Below, one piece after another: positions 32,061 through 42,151 of a stretch of DNA of 64,000 bases (its first letter is position 1; each line of letters begins with the position of its first letter). The DNA lies in contig CM033714.1 of the NCBI GenBank assembly GCA_019671005.1, positions 56,219,741 to 56,283,740 of the forward strand, given 5' to 3'. The notes beneath the pieces are model-generated. The model saw only the letters and a list, made by a program, of their open reading frames with translations, searched no databases and had not been told where the DNA came from. The position numbers and the translations under genes were made by a program. The DNA is from Hibiscus mutabilis (Eukaryota > Streptophyta > Magnoliopsida > Malvales > Malvaceae).

Positions 32061-34524
32061 TCTACATCGAGTTGAGATATAGAGGGTCTTGTACGTCCCT
32101 TTCCCACCTTATGAAATTTTGTCATCACTGAATGAGAGGAAATTGTCCACTGCAATGTTATTGACCAACCTGTCCATCTTGTCAGTCGTTATTTCCTTGG
32201 GCACAATCGTCTGATTCAAGATCTTCAAAAGGGCATCTCGGTGGCTCTCAGAGCTCAACAATAATGAAAACATAGAGATTTATGCTAGAATCTTATAAAG
32301 CTATTCTACCACACTATACTCACTGTGTTTTAGTATCTTCAGGAACTCTTGAGCTTCTAATTCCTTCACTGGCTCATGATACATCAGGGGCCGCTCTAAA
32401 AAGAAATACTTCTCAACTTCTTTCTCTGGTTCATTGGATGGAGCCTTCCTTTGGGCTGCATCCCTACCTTCAGTTACCTGTGGTGAGTAACACCTCCCAC
32501 TCCTTGTGAAGTTACCCACCTCATTGACCGGTTCTTTTTAGGCTCTTCCTTGCTAGAGGCATTTCCTGGGGTTGTCACTGTGCAAGAATAGTTCCAAGGT
32601 ACTTGCTTGCAATCCTTATAAGGGAAAGGGGTCGGTGCCTTTATTATTACCCTTGGGGTTATATTCTTTGGTGGTTCATTGACTTTTTCCTTGACCTTGA
32701 TCACCAAGGGCTTAACTCTCATGGAATTCCTTCTGTCTAGGAACTCTTTCGACACACATATATCTGGGACCTGGTTCAAGTTTTCTTTCTCAAAGAATTC
32801 TAGTTCCTTGCTATCAATCTTAGTCTAGACCAGCCGTCTAAACTCTAGTAAAATTGAATCTCATGCCCTCATTTTCTATCATACTCATATTAAGCTTCAC
32901 CGTCGCTTCTCATACCTTCGTTCCCTGCCTTTAGTACTCCAGCCTCAATCATTTTGGCCCATACCCATCTTAAGGGTGTCTTGACCTCTGAGACACACTC
33001 TTTAACCAATCTATTGTCATCTTCGGTCACTGCATTTACTCAAACCTTCTAGTGATTTTGTAAGGGATTCCCCTTTTCCTCTATTGCTTCAAATGACAAC
33101 ATCCCTAATTTTCGCATATCCTCCACTACTCTTTTAAAAGTAGTACAATTTTTTATAATATGTCCCTTATTTCTAACGTGATATTCACACTGTGCTTTTT
33201 CATCATACCATGGTGCGTATGGGGGGTGTGAAAGGAGGAAGGTGTCGTAGTAACACTACCCGTGCTTCAACCAGTTTCGAGAATAGTTCTGTGTAGGTCA
33301 TAGGGATTGGGGAGATGTGAGCCTTCTGATTCCCTTGATATCTTCATTCATCTTTAGGTGGGTTTGTGGCCACCGAATTTGTGGTTGGGACATTGGGCTT
33401 ACTGAGGACTAACCCTTTTGCGTAACTAGGGTTGTAGACACTTCTCATGCTGACCTCACTACCTATCTTCTTATATGACTTCTTGGTATAACCTCCATCA
33501 AGTTTGTCACTCTTAACAGCTGCTAAGATCAGCTCTTCATTCATCAGCATCTCTACAAAGCTCTTAGTCGCATGGTGTACCATTTGATCATAGAAAGCGT
33601 CTTTCAAGGTTTCTACGAACATAGGAGTAATCTCATTTTCTAGGGCGGCGACTGAACTGGAGCAGCCACATCCCGCCATCTTTGTGCATATTGACAAAAG
33701 CTTTCATTATGTTTTTGCTCCATTCCTTGCAAGACAAGCCAGTTTGGGACCATATTAGTGGCATGCTTGTACTTCTCGCTAAATGCCCTCTATAGATCTC
33801 TCCAAGTTTGTATATTTGCCCAGCTTAGTTGTGTGTACCAATCGGACGCAGATCCCATCAGACTATCCTGAAAAGTGTGAATCAAGAGCTTCTTATTATC
33901 TAGATGCATTGACATCCTTCGGCATCACATGGTCAGATGTGCCGTAGGACAAGTTGTTCCATTATATTTGTCGAAGTTAGGGGTTTTAAACTTCGATGAA
34001 TTCACCAAATCAGTCACCAAGCTTAAGTCTTTGGCGTCCATGCCGCTGTGGACGTTTTCTACCTAGAAGGCTCTAACGATCCCCTCCAATTTATTACAAC
34101 AGTCCTCCAGCTTTTTGTTTGCCTTGGCCTTATCATCAATTTCGTTAAGGTCAGGTGCCTCAACATCCTGAGCTCCCTCCTTAGCTTTCATCTTATTCAT
34201 CATGCGGACAGAAGATTCACCTGAATGAAGCAGGATTTTAGCTTTGGACGCAATTGTTCCTTTTTGAGCTATGAGAAAACGGGGTGGGGCATTGACATCT
34301 TATATTGCTTCACTATCGTCTAGGTCCTTAAATCCTAACATAGCTGCAATCTAGCTGACAATTTTCTAGTGGGCTAGTTTGATCTCTTGCTTCAGGTCAT
34401 TTTCTATCTTGTCTAGCCTATCTTGGGTGCTTTGGTGTTTAACTTCTAAGGTCGAAAATCTACACTCCATGTCCATTGCTTTGGTTTGGGCACGAGTATC
34501 GTACTTGTGTGAATTTTTAGCCAT
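32061..34524 (-). pseudogene. gag relic of element F
   Basis: A natural start is visible at 34524: MAKNSHKYDTRAQTKAMD, followed by a short coiled-coil-like helix (RLDKIENDLKQEI). The gag core at about 33700-34050 reads KFKTPNFDKYNGTTCP, SLMGSASDWYTQL and FCQYAQRWRDVA, and continues at 33344-33697 with ENEITPMFVETLKDAFYDQM. The C-terminal part (32300-33300) is poorly conserved, with several stops. Introduced stops in the N-terminal 60 codons make it non-functional. Confidence 0.8.
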
Positions 34525-36458
34525 TTTGAGAATTATATCATGTATTTTACTTTAGTTCATTTCGTGTGGATATATGCAATAAGATTGACTATGCTAATGC
34601 AAAGAAGTCAAACCAAATAATGATACATGAATGTAAGCGAAAGAGCAAAATTTAGATGCATAAATGCAAGCGAAGGGCATTGATCACACGAGTCTTTGCT
34701 CTAGAAATAGTTTTTATTGGATATCAAAGGTCTTTATTACATAAAGTTCATGTTCTTCTACGAATACATCTCAGCCCAACCACCTAGATCCTTTATTTCT
34801 TCAATCAGCCACATGAGTCTTGGTCCCACCTCTCTTACTGGCTTAATGTACCAGCGAAGGGCTATGGCTTTCGTTGCTAACATCATCACGTGCTTAGCCA
34901 TGTCCTGAACCTGGGCCATTACGATCTCATCAATCTTGTCTCGCTCCTAGAACCTTTTGGCAATATCCCAAAGCCGAGTAAACCAATATTCGTTACCTCC
35001 TTCATTGACATCCTCAAAGACTAAAATCTTCGTCCTGTACTCCTGAATGATGGTCTCTATATCTACTACTTGCTTATTCAGTGTCTCATTCACACTTTGA
35101 CTGGCATGGAATTTTGTATAGGGGTAATGATTATTGAGCTTGTGCAATGAATAACTCAAGTCTGCCATCTTGGCTTGTAACTCAACAACGAAGGTCTGGC
35201 TCTACATCAACTTCTTATTGGTCGTGTTGTACATGTTTTGTAGCTTGCACACACGGATCTTATTGTCATGGGCCTTCCTCTTCCATGCAGTCACATTTTC
35301 TCTTTCTTTTTCGAAGGCTCATTTGACCCGTTATTCCCTTTTTTCTTATCATCTGTCAGCATCTGGTTGTACTTTGCAATGTCTCTTTTGTCGTGATCCT
35401 TCTCCTTCCCTACGGCTTGCTCAATTTCTTGCTTCCACTACTCAAACGTGTTTTGTAAATCTATATTTCAGTTTGTTACCTAAAACTTGAGGAAATCAGC
35501 TCTATGAGCCTCAAAATTTTCTTCCAGACTCTTGTATAATTTCATGACCCTATCTGTTTCCCCCTTCTATTTTCCCACTTCTAGGCTTGCCTCATACAAG
35601 TCTCTCTCATGTTGTTCCTGTATGGACTCTATCTTAGCCTTGGCCCTTTTTAGCTCAGCCCTAAGAATGCCAGCTTCTAATTGAACCACCCTCAAATGCT
35701 CTTCAACAAGCTTAGTTTGCCCAGTCGGTGGTAGAAATTTATCATTCACCCTCACATGCCTCCACACGTTATAATCAGGGATGACCATGCACTCACGGTC
35801 GTGTTCTATCTTCATGACATAACAATTCTTACAAGAATCATTGATAGTTTGGACCTTCTCCTTGAATTACCCTAGAATGTAAACTCCGACGAACAAAGGC
35901 CCGTAGTAATGGGGATGAACTGTCGAGAGTCATACTGTCGAGAAACAAGTAAAGGAACACATCCAATTCCTCCCCACAAGCCTAACAACAGCAAGTAATT
36001 GTAATCCCCGCACCTGTATAAAACCTTGGTGTGACCCATCCATGGAACTCTCCATACAATATCCTGATCACGACGATCCCTGAAAATATCGATCCATTTC
36101 CCTTCTTTGTAATCAGCAACTCTTTTTCCAAAAATTCCTGGAGCGGCAATGTAATACCCCAAAATTTACTAAGTTGATTAAGGGTCATTCAGTACTAAGA
36201 TAATAGCTTAAAAGCCAACTTAGTGACTAAAATGACAAAAATGTGAAAGTTGGGATTTCTTTAATTATGGGTTTTGGAAAAGATATTTCTATGGTTTAAA
36301 GGTCTCATGTAATAGATAGTGAATTGAATAAGGTATTCTTAAAGTTTGGTTGAATTCCAAGGAAAATTGGAATGGGAATTGAAGTTTAAAAAGGTAGTGA
36401 CCAAAATGTAAATTTTGAAAATTTTATGCCTAAAGTATAAACTTTGGAAAAGTTTGGT

Positions 36459-36864
36459 GACATGCCATTAGAGGTCTAGCAGTCAAGGACTGTGTGTAAC
36501 TACACACCGATCTTCGGATCTATATGTTTACCGGCACTTTATGTGTCTATATCTTTTCGGCACTTTACGTGTCTACAAGTTATTGTCACTTCGGTGACAA
36601 GTACTCAAAGAGTACCGACCTTGCATACTTAAGTTTCTCTCTATACATAAAATTATATTATAGAGAGTTACAGTATATTGACATGGCATTAGAGGTCTAG
36701 CAGTCAAGGACTGCGTGTACCTACACACCATTCTTCAGATCTATATGTTACCGACACTTATGTGTCTATATGTTAACGACACTTTATGTGTGTATAGGTT
36801 TATCGTCACTTTGGTGACTAATACTCTGGGAGTACCGATCTCATATACTTAAGTTTCTCTCTAT
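36459..36864 (+). repeat. 221-bp tandem duplication in the solo LTR, with hairpins
   Basis: Unit 1 starts at 36459 and unit 2 at 36680; both begin GACATG and end in TTTCTCTCTAT. Each has small inverted repeats. The clearest is GTCACTTCGGTGAC (36585-36598), which in unit 2 becomes GTCACTTTGGTGAC (36805-36818). Confidence 0.9.
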
Positions 36865-36953
36865 TTAAAATTCTTGGGCTAAATGAGTAAAATGAATCAA
36901 AGGAACAAGAAGATAAGCTTGAAAGCTTACAAATGGAAATGGCAACGGTATCG

Positions 36954-37147
36954 GTAAGATCTAATCTTATCACTTTGATATATGCTGTTACATATGAAAT
37001 TATTTATGCTTATACACATAAAAAAATGGTAAGGTGATTATATGCATTTTTAATCATTTAAATTGATATTTATGTCAATATTGCACTCTATTAAGAGTTA
37101 TTGCCTCACTAAGTTTCATACTTAGCGTGTGATTGTTTCACACGTAG
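36954..37147 (+). other. Candidate LTR-internal intron, short form (194 nt)
   Basis: The donor TCG|GTAAGATC is at 36954 and the acceptor GTTTCACACGTAG|G ends at 37147. The acceptor is preceded by the CTCACTAAGT box as in the long LTRs. The size is typical of an ordinary plant intron. Confidence 0.45.
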
Positions 37148-38600
37148 GTTAAGTTGTAGCACTTGAAGAGGAGTCGAGCTTGCTGATCAAGCTTCAATCT
37201 GCACAACATCAGTAAGATAATCTAGCTTATGATAATTTCTAGTGGGCATGCAATTATTTATCTGCTGGTAGTAAATGATGCATTAAATTAGATTAAATGG
37301 TAGATAATTGATTAGTTCTAAAGATGAACCATATATGGATAAAGCAAGATAAGGTATTGGTAATATGAAAGCGTAAACTAATGTAGGAATGAAGCTTACA
37401 TTGTTAATATGAATAATCGATAAGCTTAAAAAGGTAGTAAAACGTGTTTAATCGGTTTAAATTTTATTTATCGGTAATCGCATAAAGATTTTAAAATCAA
37501 GAAAGGGACTAGGCAGTGAGCCTATTTTTCACCACGAATTGCATTTTCATTTTAATAACTGACTAATATGTTTTACAAACTAATTTAGGGTCAAAATTAG
37601 CCAACTACACATAAGTTATGATTTCAAGAAAATCGAGAAAAGAGTTAAATTAATAAAGACAAGATTTATATGTATAAAATTATTATAAGTCAGGATTTCT
37701 TTAAACGACTCCATAACATCTTTAATGTATATTTGGTCTACGGGTATACGTTAAGGGTGTTACAGGTGAGATGTTTAGGGAGAACACATTGGAAAAAGTC
37801 AAAGTCTAACACCTCCATAAATGACTAAGGGCCCAGACTTGGAGTAAAAAGGTGCACCCTCTAAAATGCACACATTCTATCTTTCGGCAAGCATTTAAAG
37901 CAATGAAGGTTTCTGCTAGTACGGCTGGCACCAGATTAACTTGTCTCTTCAACTACTCAAAGAAATCTAGTAGAGCCACAATGATATTACCCAAGACCTT
38001 AGGAAAGACTACCAATTCGTACTGCTATAGCTAAAAGATCCACTCTCTTCTCCTTGTTCGGATGAGTAGGGATTGTTTTCCAAATGCTCGAACAAAGGAA
38101 AGAAAAGCTACCACCTCACTTTTGTATCAAGCCTTTTACCTATTCGTCGCCCATTCCAACAAAAGACTTGAGCCTTAAGTGAACATTCTTACTTTTAGGA
38201 GGTTTAGCATATACCATATTCTTCTTCACCTTGCACAGGTTGAACAACACAAGATATAAAATGTAGGCATCATGTCTTCCCCATTGAAGGTAAAGCGGCA
38301 ATATCTTGGGTTCTAGAACTAGATCAAGGCCTTAAGAAAGGGCTCATCCATGTTCACATATAGCAAGTAAGCTATATTATCATAGGTCTCATAGAACAAC
38401 AACTTCGTCGCATGTTCAAAATGTTCTCATATCTCTTATAGCTCCCGCAAACTATTCTATTTGACACTGATGTGGGCATACTCTAATGTCTCTGTCTCAT
38501 GACCCGCTGTCAAACTATCTCTATATGCTCGCTGGTTGACCTCAGACCAGTGATGTACATCTGCATTGTCTTCCTTCTTTTTCAGGTACCTTCCATCCAT

Positions 38601-39315
38601 GGCTAAAACTATTTTCTAATTAAGCAAGTAACTCAAGATCCAACCCCCTCTAAATATGGAATGATGATGCATGCAAAATAGAATAGAAATAAGGAAAAAG
38701 ATTAGTAAACCGAAAAAGAAATAAAAACTTAAAAGGTCTAAAATAATTTCATTGTAATGAATAATACTGGGTAGCGCATTCCAACACTTCTGGACATGTC
38801 TCCACGGACTATTCTTACGAAACGGTTTTGACCCAATTATAGTTCCTTTCCACATGGTTCTAATGGGGTGGGCTTCTAGATTCTCATACATGGTTTGGTT
38901 ATAAAAGGGTACCCAAGCTATCCTTGTTATCCCCTACTAAGGGTAGCAAGGCCCCTGATTCTCACCCATTATAGGCTTCGAACGAATCAAGTTCAACTCA
39001 GGAGGACTCACCTCCCATGTCATCATGAAGGATCAGTATCCTTACGAAGACACAAGGCACATGAATCCCGAAGGTAATTGCTAGGTTCATATATAGAATC
39101 GGTATTCTTTCATGAGCAAAGCGTTTTCCCCTCACTTAAACAACCAGGACAAAGCTCGGGTGTAGAGCTTCATTAAGATTTAAATGCGTAAAATGAGATC
39201 ATATTAATAAATGGACAATTAAATTGGATTTTGCACAAACTTAGCAAGTTCTGTCAGTAAAACAAAGTGTAATCGACTTGTGGCTTGACTCTTTTTTGTA
39301 AAAATAAAAGGTTAT
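38601..39315 (-). other. Untranslated leader of element F
   Basis: Lies between the PBS and the ORF1 start. The ORF at 38616-38891 on the minus strand is unlike known element proteins and has a low-complexity Phe/Ile/Leu tail, so it is treated as leader sequence. Nothing else is recognised. Confidence 0.5.
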
Positions 39316-39332
39316 CCCTAACGGAGTCGCCA
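39316..39332 (-). other. Primer-binding site, tRNA-Arg type (element F)
   Basis: The minus strand reads TGGCGACTCCGTTAGGG, 3 nt from the end of the 5' LTR. The complement of a plant tRNA-Arg 3' end would be TGGCGACTCCGCTGGGG, so 15 of 17 agree. tRNA-Arg priming is known for Ogre elements. Confidence 0.85.
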
Positions 39333-39335
39333 AGC

Positions 39336-41644
39336 TGTCGCAACCCTTTTTGAGAGAGCTCGACTTTTTATAAGCACAAAAACAACAATGGAGTTGCCAC
39401 CAATCTTTTAAACGGTGTGATTGGATCACCTAAAAATGAGTCATTTAATAAAATCATTTTATTTTATTAAAACAACAATTTTGTTTGCGAAAAACAAAAA
39501 CAGGTTCAGAGTCAGTTACGCGTGGGGAAGGATTAGCACCCCACAATGCCTAAAAATTGATACCTAGCCGATTACAAAACGTTTTAATGTTGGAATTTTT
39601 AAATTCGTATAAAATTCAACCCTTTGTACATTTATGAATAAGTTTCCATTTTAATAGCCCCATCATCTAGAAAGTGGACTGCAATCACCGCCAACATTTC
39701 TGGCACTATCCCGTCACTTCCTTTCAGTGAGACACCACATTAATTAAGTTCCACTTTTTAATCAGACAAACAGGGAATTAATTAGTGTGTTAAAGCTTTT
39801 ATTTATTCTAGGATAGTAATTATTAACCTAAAGAATAGTTTACATGAATTTTACCTATTAGGGTTAAAGTATGATTAGGTGTGCTTTATTGATTTAAATG
39901 AGTAGTGTTTTATTTTTATGTTTACAAGGCTCTAACTAAGGTAATATAGTACCTAACCCTAGGGGATTTATTTAACCTAATAATTTAAGTAAGACAACAA
40001 TTAAAGCTTAGGTATTTTAGGAAATAATCTAACAATAAAAAAAAAACTAAATTTAAACCATTATATTTACAAGATTTAAATGAATGTAAAAATCTTAAAC
40101 AAATTAGTGAAAAAGATGAACAAAAGAAAATCTATTTTTAAGGCATGTGTATCATTCCCTAAAGTGGGTTAACACAATATGTTAATCACGTTTGTTTTCA
40201 AAGAAGAGTAGAAAGGTAGAAAACTAAAATTTAATTTACAAAATGTTAAAAAAATCTAAAAAGAAAACTATTAAATTCTAAAAAACAAGAGATTAACTAA
40301 ATTAAAAAGATTGAAGTCGAAACTGAATTTAAAAGAATTATTAAAAAACTTGAGAATTAAAGGATCAATGGAGATGGTGAATTGAATGTGAATAACTTAA
40401 TTAGAAAACTATTTTCAAATTTCTTTTTTCACGAAAATAGATCACACATCCACTTTTATTCTTAAAACACGAACGAAAAAAACAAATTGAAAAAAATCTT
40501 TTTATACATAGATTCAAACATGAAGAACACATAAAAGAGTAATTAAATACATCGAAAGATGATTCAAACTTTTATTCCAACTTCGAATCCAAATATAAAA
40601 GCTCAAGCGTAAACTGCGCAAAATTCTCCCAAAAATCTTTCAAACTCTATGAACTCAACTGCGTTTTCTCTACAGTGAATTCAGTGTGTGTGTGTTACAA
40701 AGGATTCAACCCCTTTATATAGGTATTTTTTGACCTAAAAATCCCAAAATTCATAATAAAAAACCTATTTTGGGTGATTTTCCCTTTTTCCATTTAATGC
40801 AAATACATTATGATTTGGAGCAGATTTGATTCAAATCTTTGAGGCAACATCGGGCTAATTCTTTCCCATTTCCTTCAATGTAGATTCAGATACGATTTGA
40901 AGAATATTTTATTTGACTTTTGATTCTAATCGGATCTAACTCTTTCCATATTCGAATCAAGAGAAAACTTGACCTAACCCTAATCTCTTTTTGGATTGAT
41001 ACAAGTCTTGATTGGGGGAGAGCGGTAGCGTCGGTGTGGTTGCGGGGGCTCCGTCAGAGGTGAGGTCTGGTCGTCAGCATTACAGCGAAGTGTGGAAGGG
41101 TTGCGCGACGGTGCAGCATCGCGCCATGTGAAGGCTGAGCTTCGCGTGTACGGGGAAGACGACGGTGCGACATGGAATGGCACAGCGTGGAGGCAGAGCG
41201 ATAGTCACGCTTCTCGTCAGTCTCGAGATGGCCAAATGCCATGGTCACCGACACGAGGCAGGCTGGTCGGGCTTGGATGAAGGAGGGGGTATCGCGCGCA
41301 TGGACCACATGCGCCAGACGCGTAGCGACCCGAGTGGGGGTACCACCCCTCTTTGTCTCTAGTATAATTTAGACCGTTAGATCTCCAACCCTAGATCTAA
41401 CGGTTGAGATTAAAGCTTGCACATGGGATAAAAATGGTGTTAGCTTGGGGTTTTGTTTTGGGCCTAGTGGGTTTTTATGTTATTGATTTTTATTTATTTG
41501 AAATGGACTCCTTTTATTTTCTTTTTTGGGTTTTTTACTAGTGAGACTATATTATATATATTAGAAAATAAAATAAATAAATATAAAAATAAAAAATGAA
41601 AATGAAAATAAAAATAAAAAGACGGTGAAAATTAAGTTATAGCA
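39336..41644 (-). repeat. Element F 5' LTR (2309 bp)
   Basis: Minus-strand start TGCTATAACTTAATTTTCAC (at 41644) and end GTTGCGACA (at 39336). It matches the other F LTR along its length, including the GC-rich island (41020-41345) and TATA region, with indels such as an extra segment near 39805-39880. Divergence between the copies is clearly higher than in element A. Target duplication AAGGT lies at 41645-41649. Confidence 0.92.
40714..40721 (-). promoter_or_regulatory. TATA box of element F 5' LTR
   Basis: TATATAAA on the minus strand in the context CCTATATAAAGGGG, conserved in the other LTR (22076-22083). The start site would be near 40685-40690, giving a leader of about 1.35 kb within the LTR. 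The GC-rich island lies 300 nt upstream, in U3. Confidence 0.65.
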
Positions 41645-41649
41645 AAGGT

Positions 41650-42151
41650 GCATGAGCGTAATTATCCTACACATGATATAGAGCTTGTTGTGGTGGTGTT
41701 TGCATTGAATATTTGGAGGCATTATATGTATGGTGAGAGGTGTATTGTGTACACGGATCATAAGAGTTTGAAATATTTGATGTCGCAAAAGGTGTTGAAT
41801 CTTAGGCAACGTAGGTGGCTAGAGTTGCTTAAGGATTATGATTTGACGATTGAGTATCATCCGGGTAAGGCTAATGATGTGGCTGATGCTTTGAGTAGGA
41901 AAGTTACGGTGGAGTTGAGGGTGATGTTTGCGCGATTAAGCGTGACGCGAGATGGAGTCTTGTTGGCCAAGTTGCAAGTGAAATCGTCGTTCTTGCAATT
42001 GATAAAAGAGAAGAAACCTTATGATGATTCTATAGTTCTACGGGTTAAGGATATTATGAACGAGAATCCCACAAATTTTCGTTTTAATGATGAGAAGGTT
42101 GTATGTTTCAAGGGTCGAATAGTTATTCCGAAGGATGGTGAGTTGAGGTGC
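41650..42151 (+). pseudogene. RNase H C-terminal part and integrase linker (element B)
   Basis: Continues the domain cut at 20761: HERNYPTHDIELVVVVFAL with the catalytic Glu, CIVYTDHKSLKYL with the third Asp, then LKDYDLTIEYHPGKANDVADALSRK. It is open for 175 codons up to 42175. The linker leads to GRIVIPKDGELRC, where the solo LTR begins. No stop in the surviving part. Confidence 0.9.

Larger units (their letters stand above)
36150..37764 (+). repeat. Solo LTR (1615 bp) in ORF1 of element F
   Basis: Ends are TGTAATACCCC and AAGGGTGTTACA. Flanks GGCAA (36145-36149) and GGTGA (37765-37769) are a decayed target duplication. Removing the LTR and one copy restores TCA CCG CTC CAG in the ORF1 frame. 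Orientation comes from the + strand order of the CTCACTAAGT box and acceptor. It is the shortest of the LTRs with the putative intron layout. Confidence 0.88.
34525..38600 (-). pseudogene. ORF1 of element F (DUF7745-like), split by a solo LTR
   Basis: The start at 38600 reads MDGRYLKKKEDNADVHHW. Then KLLFYETYDNIAYLLYVNMD, FTFNGEDM, VVFPKVLGNIIVALLDFF and NLVPAVLAETFIALNACR lead to the solo LTR at 37764. After it, PLQEFLEKE, WRVPWMGHTKVLYRCGDYNYL and VSRQYDSRQFIP (35880-36140) complete the conserved domain. A helical, Lys/Glu-rich C-terminal region follows (35567-35815; LVEEHLRVVQLEAGILRAEL), then a weaker tail to about 34740. The domain resembles plant DUF7745 proteins often found upstream of gag in Tat-type elements. 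Many stops. Its function is unknown. Confidence 0.78.
20762..41644 (-). mobile_element. Element F: Ogre/Tat-like Ty3/gypsy element, nested in B
   Basis: LTRs (39336-41644 as 5', 20762-22981 as 3') flank 16.35 kb. The 5-bp target duplication AAGGT is perfect (20757-20761 and 41645-41649). On the minus strand the order is LTR, tRNA-Arg PBS, DUF7745-like ORF1, gag, protease, putative intron, RT, RNase H, second RNase H, integrase, a 3' UTR with a minisatellite, LTR. The extra ORF, tRNA-Arg primer, intron, double RNase H and 3' UTR tandem repeats are known hallmarks of the Tat/Ogre clade. Two solo LTRs are inserted in it; without them it is about 16 kb. All reading frames are broken. Confidence 0.93.

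Noticed and set aside
38616..38891. 91-codon minus-strand ORF in the F leader with a hydrophobic tail
   Set aside because: Low-complexity tail, not in frame with ORF1, and no recognisable domain; kept as leader sequence.
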